A DNA stretch of 10,951 nucleotides, from assembly GCA_964516325.1 (NCBI GenBank), contig CAZFAP010000165.1, positions 1 to 10,951 on the forward strand, written 5' to 3'. The DNA is from CAZFAP01 sp964516325. Its GTDB lineage: Bacteria > Auribacterota > JABMQX01. Under the pieces are notes generated by a model. The model saw only the letters and a program-made list of their open reading frames with translations. It did not search any database and was not told the origin of the DNA. Both the position numbers and the translations under genes were made by a program. Shown here one piece after another: positions 1 to 6,504 of the stretch. How positions within the stretch are numbered: the stretch's first letter is position 1; the number at the start of each line of letters is the position of its first letter.

Positions 1-489
1 TCCCGTGTGACAGAGCTTTACAACCCGAAGGCCTTCATCGCTCACGCGGCGTCGCATCGTCACCCTTTCGGGCATTGCGAATGATCCTCGACTGCAGCCT
101 CCCGTAGGAGTCTGGGCAGTGTCTCAGTCCCAATGTGGCCGACCCGCCTCTCAGCGCGGCTACCCATCACAGCCTTGGTAGGCTGTTACCCTACCAACAA
201 GCTAATAGGCCGCGGGCCTCTCCTCGACCGGAAGGCCTCCCCCCCGCCAAAGGCGGGGGGTCTGGTCCCCTCCTTTAATTCCACCGGGATGCCCCAATGG
301 AACCACATTCGGTATTAGCCCCACTTTCGCGGGGTTATTCCCAGGTCGGGGGCAAGTTACCCACGTGTTACTCACCCTTACGCCACTAAAGCCCACCCAC
401 TATTGCTAATGGACGGACTTCCGTTCGACTTGCATGCCTCATCCACGCCGCCAGCGTTCGTTCTGAGCCAGGATCAAACTCTCATGTTT
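1..489 (-). rRNA. rrs: 16S ribosomal RNA, 5' part, cut by the left window edge
   Basis: The minus strand reads the canonical 16S 5' region. The 27F site AGAGTTTGATCCTGGCTCAG lies at 480-461, followed by GAACGAACGCTGGCGGCG and GGCATGCAAGTCGAACGG, then TACGGGAGGCTGC near 109-97 and GGCCTTCGGGTTGTAAAGC near the edge. Aligning to the E. coli 5' end (AAATTGAAGAGTTTGATC) puts the mature 5' nucleotide at about 489. Only roughly the first third of the gene is present; the rest lies left of position 1. The stretch after the 338 site (GTCGAGGATCATTCGCAATG, about 93-74) is of the PVC type. A variable-region helix at 240-260 is an exceptionally GC-rich 9-bp stem with an AAA loop. Confidence 0.98.
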
Positions 490-586
490 GAAGATCCTTT
501 CAGGGCCGAGCCTCGGAATCGCTCCCAAGGCGAAGCCCCGATTGACTCTACGTGAACAAACACTCCATGAGGAATGTTCAGATTCA

Positions 587-626
587 CCTGTCAGGACGAC
601 AGGGTTGACCCCGCCAAAGGCGGGGT
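587..626 (-). promoter_or_regulatory. Tandem hairpins in the 16S rRNA leader
   Basis: Two perfect inverted repeats sit 4 nt apart between boxA and the mature 16S 5' end. The first is CCTGTC/GACAGG at 587-592 and 598-603 with a 5-nt loop. The second is ACCCCGCC/GGCGGGGT at 608-615 and 619-626 with a 3-nt loop. By position they belong to the precursor rRNA and could guide folding or processing. The long processing stem itself cannot be judged because the 16S 3' flank is outside the window. What is seen is the stems; the role is inference. Confidence 0.55.
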
Positions 627-652
627 TCAAGCATGGCACATTGCTTTATTCA

Positions 653-665
653 GTTTTCAAAGAAC
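653..665 (-). promoter_or_regulatory. boxA antitermination site of the rRNA leader
   Basis: The minus strand reads GTTCTTTGAAAAC followed by TGAATAAAG, which matches the bacterial rRNA boxA core (TGYTCTTTGAAAAC, Bacillus-type). It lies about 165 nt before the mature 16S end and about 180 nt after the predicted transcription start, the usual place. In other bacteria NusB-NusE binds boxA to make rRNA transcription resistant to termination. Confidence 0.8.
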
Positions 666-717
666 GGACGATTTCTCTACCGGGCGCGGCGCCTGGGAGA
701 GAAAGGGCTTCGAGAGT

Positions 718-746
718 CAAAAATGGCGCTCCGAGAGAGCGCCATT
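718..746 (-). terminator. Terminator-like hairpin in the distal rRNA leader
   Basis: On the minus strand AATGGCGCTC pairs perfectly with GAGCGCCATT (arms 746-737 and 731-722, 5-nt loop) and is followed at once by TTTTTG (723-719 in plus coordinates are A). This has the form of an intrinsic terminator. It lies between the predicted rRNA promoter and boxA, so it would act about 100-120 nt into the rRNA transcript. It may be an attenuator, a terminator for a transcript entering from upstream, or simply a leader stem. Confidence 0.55.
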
Positions 747-849
747 GAAATCCTCACGACGTGTGAGCAACTGTATCAGGGCCAGGTCAATTATCAACCC
801 TCGACGTAGATTAGCGTCCTCTCTCAGCCCACTGATATTTCAAGACAAG

Positions 850-907
850 CTTATATGCTACGCCCCACTCCTTGTCAAGACCTTTTTAGCATTTTTTCTG
901 CTTTTTT
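850..907 (-). promoter_or_regulatory. Sigma70-type rRNA promoter with A-tract UP element
   Basis: Minus strand: TTGACA (878-873), a 17-nt spacer, then TATAAG (855-850); start expected near 843. This is one mismatch from the full consensus with ideal spacing. Immediately upstream are three A-tracts on the minus strand (887-883, 897-892, 907-902) spaced about 9.5-10 bp, hence on one face of the helix, as in UP elements contacted by the RNA polymerase alpha C-terminal domains. Orientation and distance to boxA and 16S fit the main rrn promoter. The predicted leader is about 354 nt. Confidence 0.8.
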
Positions 908-1463
908 CTTCGACGCCGAGCGCCTGCTCTATAAGGAGCTTGGGGTCGTAGATTCTTATGGTTCTTTATTAGACAACGCCGAAACACGAGAGGAAGTTTC
1001 ATGCCAGACCGTTTTTTTGTGGAATGACCACCGTTCTGCGGCGCTCCAACCCCGGCGTGCAGACCGTAACCTACGCATTGCACGCAGGATAGGGGTTTCG
1101 CCACCTGGCGTGAGCCCGATCCTCCGGCAGAGTTCACACACACCCTGGCGGCGCGAGGGAAGAGCAAGCTCCCCTCTCCGAAGGCGGCAGCGGGGCTACC
1201 GCACTCCAAGGGGGTTTACCGCCGAGGACGCCTGCGAGGGCGCCGGGCACACTGGTCCTGATTCCCTGGGTGCTCACCCCGGGGCACAGCGTCTTGGCGA
1301 GAGAAAACGGAATGCGACTTCTGCCCCGAAAATCAGCGACACGCAGCCAAGATTTTCATGGTCTCGGCGTGAACGAAGTTCATGAGCGACTGCGGTGAAT
1401 TCCTCGCAAGACTGAGGGATTGCGGAGGCGAATAATTTCTGGGTGCATTTCGGGGTTTGAATA
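908..1463. other. Intergenic region between rRNA promoter and pseudopilin gene
   Basis: I see no convincing gene in this stretch. The open frames crossing it lack ribosome binding sites and have unbiased composition. It contains two adjacent inverted repeats that could form hairpins on either strand. One is GCGTGCA/TGCACGC (1055-1061 and 1079-1085). The other is a stepped stem, GGAT/ATCC (1087-1090, 1119-1122), GGG/CCC, then CGCC/GGCG (1099-1102, 1107-1110) with a 4-nt loop. A T7 run follows 1011 without a proper stem before it. Function unknown. Confidence 0.5.
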
Positions 1464-1472
1464 TGGTATAGA
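1464..1472 (+). promoter_or_regulatory. Extended -10 promoter for the pseudopilin gene
   Basis: TGGTATAGA at 1464-1472 fits an extended -10 (TGn followed by a TATAAT-like hexamer). No good -35 hexamer lies 17 bp upstream, which is usual for extended -10 promoters. The start would fall near 1479, about 69 nt before the ATG. This is a prediction from motif and position only. Confidence 0.5.
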
Positions 1473-1478
1473 AGATTG

Positions 1479-1510
1479 AGGTGCGGCAGATGGGGGCTTG
1501 AGCCGCACCT
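1479..1510 (+). promoter_or_regulatory. Stem-loop at the predicted 5' end of the pseudopilin mRNA
   Basis: AGGTGCGGC (1479-1487) pairs perfectly with GCCGCACCT (1502-1510) around a 14-nt G-rich loop. The stem begins at the start point predicted from the extended -10 element. A 5'-terminal hairpin of this kind could stabilise the message, which would suit a highly expressed pilin. It is not followed by a T run, so it is not an intrinsic terminator. The stem is seen; the role is inferred. Confidence 0.45.
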
Positions 1511-1547
1511 GAGACCCAGCGGCATAAATCAAGAAGGAGGGCCACCC

Positions 1548-2270
1548 ATGACGCACAAGCGGAACAGAGCCTTCACTCTCATAGAACTGCTGGTAGTCAT
1601 CGCCATCATCGCCATACTCGCCGCTCTTCTGTTGCCGGCGCTTCAATCCGCAAAGGAAAGGGGAAGAGGCGCCACCTGCCTGGCACACATTCGACAACTC
1701 GCGCAGGCGATGCACATGTACGCCACCGAGTTCGACGACCACCTCCCCAGAACCGGACCCGCGGGCAGAAACCATCCCAGCGACTGGGTCTGGGGCGGCA
1801 ACGTCGTCGCTCACCCGCAACAGGCAGCGGCTTGCCGACGGATAGACCTAGAGGACGGCGTACTGTGGACGTACATGTACAATGGCTTCAAAAGGTACCA
1901 GGATATGCCGGATAAATGGTACCACTCGTCGAGCACGAATGTCTATCTTTGCCCATCCGGGGGGGAGGTTGAGAAGACACGCGGATTAAGCTACTCGATG
2001 AACTGGCTGCTCGACAAGGACCCGTCGGGTCAAGACATGCCGGAGGGAGTAGCTATCTCGAGGATCAAGAACGCTTCGCGGTGCGTGCTTCTGGTTGACG
2101 AGGGGCCGGAGATCAACGACGGCTATTTCCACGAGAGCGATTTCCCGAACACCGGAACGCTGCACACGGGGGGCGGCAACCTCGCCTTCTGCGACGGCCA
2201 CGTCAAATGGATGGCCGTGCGAGAAATCAGGAAGATGCGGGAGTTGAACACGTTTGCGTGGTGGCAGTAA
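1548..2270 (+). CDS. Type II secretion/type IV pilus-like pseudopilin, H-X9-DG family
   Basis: This encodes a 240-aa protein of the prepilin-like family that carries a C-terminal H-X9-DG motif (DUF1559/SBP_bac_10-type), often present in many copies in planctomycetes and relatives. Residues 1-8 are a short basic leader (MTHKRNRA). Cleavage by prepilin peptidase is expected before F9, giving FTLIE with the conserved Glu at +5; Ala rather than the usual Gly stands at -1. The hydrophobic helix covers about 9-33. The motif is H206 with nine residues to D216-G217, followed by HVKWM. The start is set by AAGGAGG at 1534-1540, 7 nt before the ATG; the frame stays open upstream but has no ribosome binding site there. 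It stands alone with its own promoter, so its partner secretion machinery is elsewhere. Exact substrate or structure built is unknown. Family call is firm; function in this organism is inference. Confidence 0.93.
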   Translation: MTHKRNRAFTLIELLVVIAIIAILAALLLPALQSAKERGRGATCLAHIRQLAQAMHMYATEFDDHLPRTGPAGRNHPSDWVWGGNVVAHPQQAAACRRIDLEDGVLWTYMYNGFKRYQDMPDKWYHSSSTNVYLCPSGGEVEKTRGLSYSMNWLLDKDPSGQDMPEGVAISRIKNASRCVLLVDEGPEINDGYFHESDFPNTGTLHTGGGNLAFCDGHVKWMAVREIRKMRELNTFAWWQ

Positions 2271-2344
2271 GCCCGCAAGCCGGGCCTCGGCGTCTGCGGC
2301 GGACAGTCTCGCCGTCCTGGTAAGAGACTCGCCCGTCCCTATTG

Positions 2345-2607
2345 CCCCAACCTCCATTGGGGTTACCCCTCATCGGAAGCAGTTTGTTTGCGCTGGCGCC
2401 AGCGCGGCTCGCGTCGTGTCCAAGAACCTGAGAAGGAGCAAAACAACAACCAAACGCCTTGGAAACGGAGCGGCACCCCGGTGGCAGCAACTGCTTGACG
2501 GGGCGGCTCCGTTGTGGTAGCTTTCCGAGTGGCCAAGCGGAAGTAGGCGCGGTGGGAGAATTGTGAAACCCGGCCGGCGTGAAAGCGGCGGGCACGCCCA
2601 GGCCGGG
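2345..2607 (+). ncRNA. Unidentified structured region, possible leader RNA or small RNA
   Basis: No convincing gene lies between the pseudopilin stop and the kinase. The stretch is instead dense in strong stems. They are: CCCCAA/TTGGGG (2345-2350, 2357-2362), whose 3' arm can alternatively pair with CCCC at 2366-2369; a 16-bp perfect palindrome GCGCTGGCGCCAGCGC (2390-2405); a long nested hairpin AACGGAGC/GCTCCGTT (2464-2471, 2506-2513) enclosing CCCCG/CGGGG and GCAG/CTGC; TTCCG/CGGAA (2523-2527, 2538-2542); and CCCGGCC-GGCGTG pairing with CACGCC-GGCCGGG (2569-2581, 2593-2607). I compared it mentally with c-di-GMP, cobalamin, SAM, tmRNA, RNase P, SRP and group II intron signatures and recognised none. 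An intrinsic terminator follows at 2652. It may be a riboswitch-like leader for the kinase operon, a free sRNA, or the 3' UTR of the pseudopilin mRNA. Confidence 0.4.
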
Positions 2608-2651
2608 AGGCGGCTGTGACGTGCAGCTCGATCGGTTGTCAGGTGAAAGGG

Positions 2652-2696
2652 AGCTCTATGGGACGTCAGGGAGGCGCCATAGGGCTTTTTTGTTTT
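2652..2696 (+). terminator. Intrinsic terminator upstream of the kinase gene
   Basis: AGCTCTATGG (2652-2661) pairs with CCATAGGGCT (2677-2686) over 10 bp with one G-U pair and a 15-nt loop. It is followed by TTTTTTGTTTT (2686-2696). It lies only 59 nt before the kinase start codon, and I see no promoter between. It either ends the transcript from 1479, or is a conditional attenuator for the kinase operon. Confidence 0.85.
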
Positions 2697-2754
2697 CGTG
2701 CGAATCCGAACGAGGGATTTCCATGCGCAGTCTCAGCAGTAAGGAGTAGAACTT

Positions 2755-5667
2755 TTGGAGGCCGGCGAGACAGGCAAGATGAAGGATGAGAGGAAGACGA
2801 AACAGCAGCTTATAGACGAACTGGAGAAAACCCGCCGACAGGTGACGGAACTGGAGGCGCTGGAAACCGAGCATCGTCGGGTCGAAGGGCAGCTCAAAGC
2901 CCTGGCGAAATTCCCTTCGGAGAATCCCAACCCCGTGCTTCGTATCTCAAGAGATGGAACGGTGCTCTACGCGAACGCGGCGGGGGAGGCGGTGTTACGG
3001 CACTGCGAGAGCGCAACCGAAAAGGCGGCGCCGGAGGCATGGGGGCGGGTCGCGGCGGACGCAATGGGAGCGGGCGCGAGCAAGATGCTGGAAGTGGAGG
3101 ATCGCGGACGGACGATCTCGTTCGTCGTTGTGCCAGTCTGCGCCGCCGGCTACGTTGACTTTTTTGGACGGGATGTAACCAAGCGCAAGCAGGCTGAGGA
3201 GGCCCTGCACGAGGCGCGCCACCAGCTCGAGCTTCGCGTGGAGGAGCGCACCGCCGAGCTGGCGGCCGAAGTGGCCGAGCGCAAGCGCGCCCAGGCCGCG
3301 GTGAACGCCGAGCGGCAGCGGCTCTACGACGTTCTGGAAACCCTGCCCGTCTATGTGGTGCTGCTCTCGGAGGACTATCAGGTGCCCTTTGCCAACCGCT
3401 TCTTCCGGGAACGATTTGGCGAGTCCATGGGCCGGCCCTGCTTCGAGTACCTGTTCCACCGAAGCGAGCCCTGCGAGAACTGCGAGACGTACAAAGTCCT
3501 GAAGACCAAACGCCCGCATCGTTGGGAATGGACCGGCCCGGACGGCCGCAACTACGACATCTACGATTTCCCGTTCACCGACGTTGGCGGCTCGCCGCTC
3601 ATCCTGGAGATGGGCATTGACATCACCGAGCGCAAGCGGGCCGAGGAAGCGCTGGATGACCGGCTGCGATTTGAGAAGCTGTTTTCGGAGCTTTTGGCGA
3701 GGTTTGTGAACCTGCCAGCGGCGGAATTAGACGCGGAGATTGATCGGGGGCTTCAGTTGCTGGTGGAGGCACTGGGGGTGGATCGAAGCACGGTCTATCA
3801 GTTCTCGGAGGACATGGCGGAGCTTCGGATAACGCACTCGAGGGCGGCGAAGGGAATCCAGCCGATGCTGTTAGGCGTCGTCAACAAAATGTTCCCGTGG
3901 TTCACGGAGAAGGTGCGCAGTGGGGAAATGGTTCTCTATTCGGGGAGGCAGGACCTGCCGGAGGAGGCGACGCGGGAGAGAGAGTTCATCGAGCGGGAGA
4001 ACATCAAGTCGTATGTGTCCATTCCGTTGGCGGCGGGGGGAGAGGTTCTGGGCGCCGTTACCTTTGTGAACTTTCGACGTAAGGTAGCGTGGTCCGAGGA
4101 GATGGTGCAGCGACTTCGCCTTTTGGGCGAGACAGTTACCAACGCGATTATACGAATGCGGGCGGAGGAGGCGCTGCGGAAGAAGGAGCAGAGCCTCGCG
4201 GAAGCGCAGCGGATCGCGCATCTGGGGAACTGGGACTGGAACATCGTGACGAACGACCTGGCATGGTCCGACGAGGTGTATCGGATTTTTGGGCTGAAGC
4301 CGCAGGAATTTGGCGCGACGTACGATGCGTTCCTGGAGTCGGTTCATCCGGACGACCGAGAGTCGGTGAAGGAGGCGGTGAACCGGTCGCTGGTGGACCC
4401 GAACGTGCATTACAGCATCGAGCATCGGGTAATTCGGCCTGATGGAACGCAACGAGTGGTGCACGAGCGAGGGGAGGTGACCTTTGACGAGGGCGGCAGG
4501 CCGATTCGGATGATTGGGACGGTCCACGACATTACGGAGCGCAAACGGGTGGAAGAGGCACTGCGGGAATCGAGGAACTTCCTGCAATCAGTCATTGATG
4601 GCATTCCGGACCCGACGATGGTCATCGGGCGGGATTATCGGGTCCTCCTTGCTAACCGGGCTGCCCAAACTCTCGCCGGAGGAGACCCGGTTCAAAGGGA
4701 GCTGCGGTGCTTTCAGGTGCTTCATCGTCGGGACTCGCCATGCGACGAGCTGCCGGACTATTGTCCGTTGGCGGTTGTGGTGCAGACCAAAAAGCTAGCG
4801 GTGGTGATGCACAAGCATTACGACGACAAGCGCAGGGAGATCATCGTGGAGGCGAACGCGGCGCCGATCCTGGACGCGGCCGGCGAGGTGATCCAGATAA
4901 TCAAGTCGTGCCGGGACGTGAGCGAAAGACTGCGCACGGAGGAAGAGGCGAGGAAACTGCGGGAGGAACTGGCGCACGTGGCGAGGGCGGCGACGATGGG
5001 GGAGCTCGCGGCTTCGTTAGCGCACGAGCTGAACCAGCCCCTCACGGCGATCTCGAGCAATGCCCGGGCAGCGCAGCGCTTCATGGAGAGAACTCCGCCC
5101 GACCTGGATGAAGTGCGTGCGGCGCTGGACGATATCGTGAAGGACGATCGCAGGGCTGGGGAGGTGATTCGGCATCTCCGCGCGCTCCTGAAGAAAGGGG
5201 AGCTGGAGCGGACACCCCTTGACATCAACGAAGTGGTGGAGGAGATCGTTTCGCTGCTTTACAGCGAAGCGGTGGTAAAGGGGGTTATCATGAGGATGGA
5301 ACTGGAGAGGGACTTGCCGCGGGCGTCCGGCGATCGAATTCAGCTCCAGCAAGTAATCATGAATTTGATGATGAACGGGATGGAGGCGATGGGCGAAGTG
5401 GAGGCCGATTCTCGGGAGCTCGTGGTGAAGACCTTCCGGCATGACCCGGAGACGGTCCGGGTATCGGTGCAGGATGCGGGAATCGGGCTGGACGACGGGA
5501 AAATGGAAAAGCTGTTCACGCCGTTCTTCACCACCAAGACGGAAGGCATGGGAATGGGGCTTGCGATTAGCCGCTCGATTATCGAAGCCCATGGGGGCAA
5601 GCTGTGGGCGACAAATAACCCGGACCATGGGGCGACGTTTCATTTCACGCTGCCGGCGAACCAGTAA
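2755..5667 (+). CDS. Soluble multi-PAS/GAF sensor histidine kinase, FixL/TodS-like
   Basis: This 970-aa kinase should sense several cytoplasmic signals and phosphorylate the regulator encoded next door. No membrane segment or signal peptide is visible. Domains in order: N-terminal coiled coil (about 10-45), PAS1 (46-144), coiled coil (145-185), PAS2 (187-300), GAF (303-468), PAS3 (480-598, PAS_3 type), PAS4 (603-725), HisKA (735-805) with phospho-acceptor H757 in AHELNQPL, and HATPase (840-970) with N874, D907-AGIGL and FTPFFTTK plus a GMGMGL lid. All catalytic motifs are intact. The H-box region resembles FixL/TodS kinases. PAS2 has C229, C240 and C243, and PAS4 has C652, C663 and C670. The start is TTG: AAGGAG at 2741-2746 sits 8 nt before it, whereas the first ATG (2779) has no well-placed site. 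Codon choice is uneven: about 3180-3660 prefers C-ending codons (CGC, GCC, CTC), the rest prefers CGG, GCG, GGG. The signal is unknown. Confidence 0.95.
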   Translation: MEAGETGKMKDERKTKQQLIDELEKTRRQVTELEALETEHRRVEGQLKALAKFPSENPNPVLRISRDGTVLYANAAGEAVLRHCESATEKAAPEAWGRVAADAMGAGASKMLEVEDRGRTISFVVVPVCAAGYVDFFGRDVTKRKQAEEALHEARHQLELRVEERTAELAAEVAERKRAQAAVNAERQRLYDVLETLPVYVVLLSEDYQVPFANRFFRERFGESMGRPCFEYLFHRSEPCENCETYKVLKTKRPHRWEWTGPDGRNYDIYDFPFTDVGGSPLILEMGIDITERKRAEEALDDRLRFEKLFSELLARFVNLPAAELDAEIDRGLQLLVEALGVDRSTVYQFSEDMAELRITHSRAAKGIQPMLLGVVNKMFPWFTEKVRSGEMVLYSGRQDLPEEATREREFIERENIKSYVSIPLAAGGEVLGAVTFVNFRRKVAWSEEMVQRLRLLGETVTNAIIRMRAEEALRKKEQSLAEAQRIAHLGNWDWNIVTNDLAWSDEVYRIFGLKPQEFGATYDAFLESVHPDDRESVKEAVNRSLVDPNVHYSIEHRVIRPDGTQRVVHERGEVTFDEGGRPIRMIGTVHDITERKRVEEALRESRNFLQSVIDGIPDPTMVIGRDYRVLLANRAAQTLAGGDPVQRELRCFQVLHRRDSPCDELPDYCPLAVVVQTKKLAVVMHKHYDDKRREIIVEANAAPILDAAGEVIQIIKSCRDVSERLRTEEEARKLREELAHVARAATMGELAASLAHELNQPLTAISSNARAAQRFMERTPPDLDEVRAALDDIVKDDRRAGEVIRHLRALLKKGELERTPLDINEVVEEIVSLLYSEAVVKGVIMRMELERDLPRASGDRIQLQQVIMNLMMNGMEAMGEVEADSRELVVKTFRHDPETVRVSVQDAGIGLDDGKMEKLFTPFFTTKTEGMGMGLAISRSIIEAHGGKLWATNNPDHGATFHFTLPANQ

Positions 5668-5676
5668 GGAACGCCT

Positions 5677-6303
5677 ATGAAAGATGCAGAGCCGATAGTC
5701 TTTGTGGTGGATGACGATGCGTCCGTCTGCAAAGCCCTGGACCGGTTGATCCGGTCCGTGGGGCTGAGGGCGGAGACGTTTACCTCGGCGAGGGATTTCT
5801 TGCATCGGGAACATTACGATGGCCCCGGGTGTCTTGTTCTCGACGTGCGGATGCCGGGGTTGAGCGGGCTGGACCTTCAGAGGGAACTCGCGAAGGCGGG
5901 GCACGAGATTCCCATCGTTTTCATCACGGGGCATGGGGATATTCCCATGAGCGTGAAAGCGATGAAAGCCGGGGCCGTGGACTTTCTCCCGAAGCCGTTT
6001 AGCGACCAGGACCTGCTGGACGCGATTCACGCGGCGATAGAGAAGAACACGCGGGCCCGACAGGAACACGCGGAGAAGGAAGTAATCCAGCGACGGATTG
6101 ACCGGTTGACCCCTCGGGAAGGCGAGGTGTTTCGTCTGGTGATTGCGGGGATGCTCAATAAGCAGATCGCCTCGGAGCTGGGGGCGAGCGAGAAGACGAT
6201 CAAGGTTCACCGCGCTCGCGTCATGCAGAAGATGGAAGTCCAGTCGGTCGCTGAACTCGTTCATCTCGCCGAGAAAGTGGGGATCGCTCCGCCCAAGGCC
6301 TGA
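5677..6303 (+). CDS. FixJ/TodT-family response regulator (REC + LuxR-type HTH)
   Basis: This 208-aa transcription factor is the likely partner of the kinase. The REC domain (about 5-122) has D12/D13 for Mg2+ binding, phospho-acceptor D56 in LVLDVRMPG, T84 and K106 in PKPF, so it should be phosphorylatable. The LuxR/FixJ-type DNA-binding domain (about 139-203) reads LTPREGEVF, then NKQIASELGASEKTIKVHRARVMQ. The gene starts 9 bp after the kinase stop; AAGGA overlaps the kinase stop codon (5666-5670), so translation of the two is probably coupled. Length and layout are standard for the family. Its target genes cannot be seen. The nearby REC-only protein is a close paralogue. Confidence 0.95.
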   Translation: MKDAEPIVFVVDDDASVCKALDRLIRSVGLRAETFTSARDFLHREHYDGPGCLVLDVRMPGLSGLDLQRELAKAGHEIPIVFITGHGDIPMSVKAMKAGAVDFLPKPFSDQDLLDAIHAAIEKNTRARQEHAEKEVIQRRIDRLTPREGEVFRLVIAGMLNKQIASELGASEKTIKVHRARVMQKMEVQSVAELVHLAEKVGIAPPKA

Positions 6304-6504
6304 CCTTCCTACGGCCAAAGTCCAATATACATCCTTTCCCTTTCTTCACTACCCTTTCCCCGAACATAACGGAATCGCCGCATCGTCTTCCTGATTTCTC
6401 GTCGGGCGAAACCGTTTTTCCGGAAGTGAATGGAGGGCGCGCTCATCGTGAGACAGAACAACGTTCGAGAGTACGGCGGGGGAGTTGGCCGATCGGAGGA
6501 GAGC

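Noticed and set aside
1012..1018. T7 run as a plus-strand terminator
   Set aside because: No stable GC-rich stem directly precedes it on the plus strand, and no plus-strand gene ends there.
2254..2520. 88-codon plus-strand ORF overlapping the pseudopilin 3' end
   Set aside because: Ala/Ser/Arg-rich product without homology, no ribosome binding site, and it runs through the palindrome and nested hairpins.
2521..2545. tRNA-like D arm (TTCCGAGTGGCCAAGCGGAA, as in tRNA-Tyr/Leu/Ser)
   Set aside because: No matching acceptor stem, anticodon loop or T arm (no GTTCRA) follows, so it is at most a chance resemblance.
2779..2781. ATG start for the kinase
   Set aside because: It lacks a ribosome binding site at proper distance; the TTG at 2755 has AAGGAG with 8-nt spacing.
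5017..6318. 433-codon minus-strand open frame opposite the kinase and regulator genes
   Set aside because: It mirrors the well-supported plus-strand genes in a GC-rich region, its product is a low-complexity His/Arg/Pro/Leu-rich shadow, and it has no domain or ribosome binding site.
6430..6504. Longer start for the REC-only regulator at ATG 6430
   Set aside because: The extra 25 residues lack REC homology, the site before 6430 is weak and close, while 6505 has GGAGG and aligns residue by residue with the paralogue.
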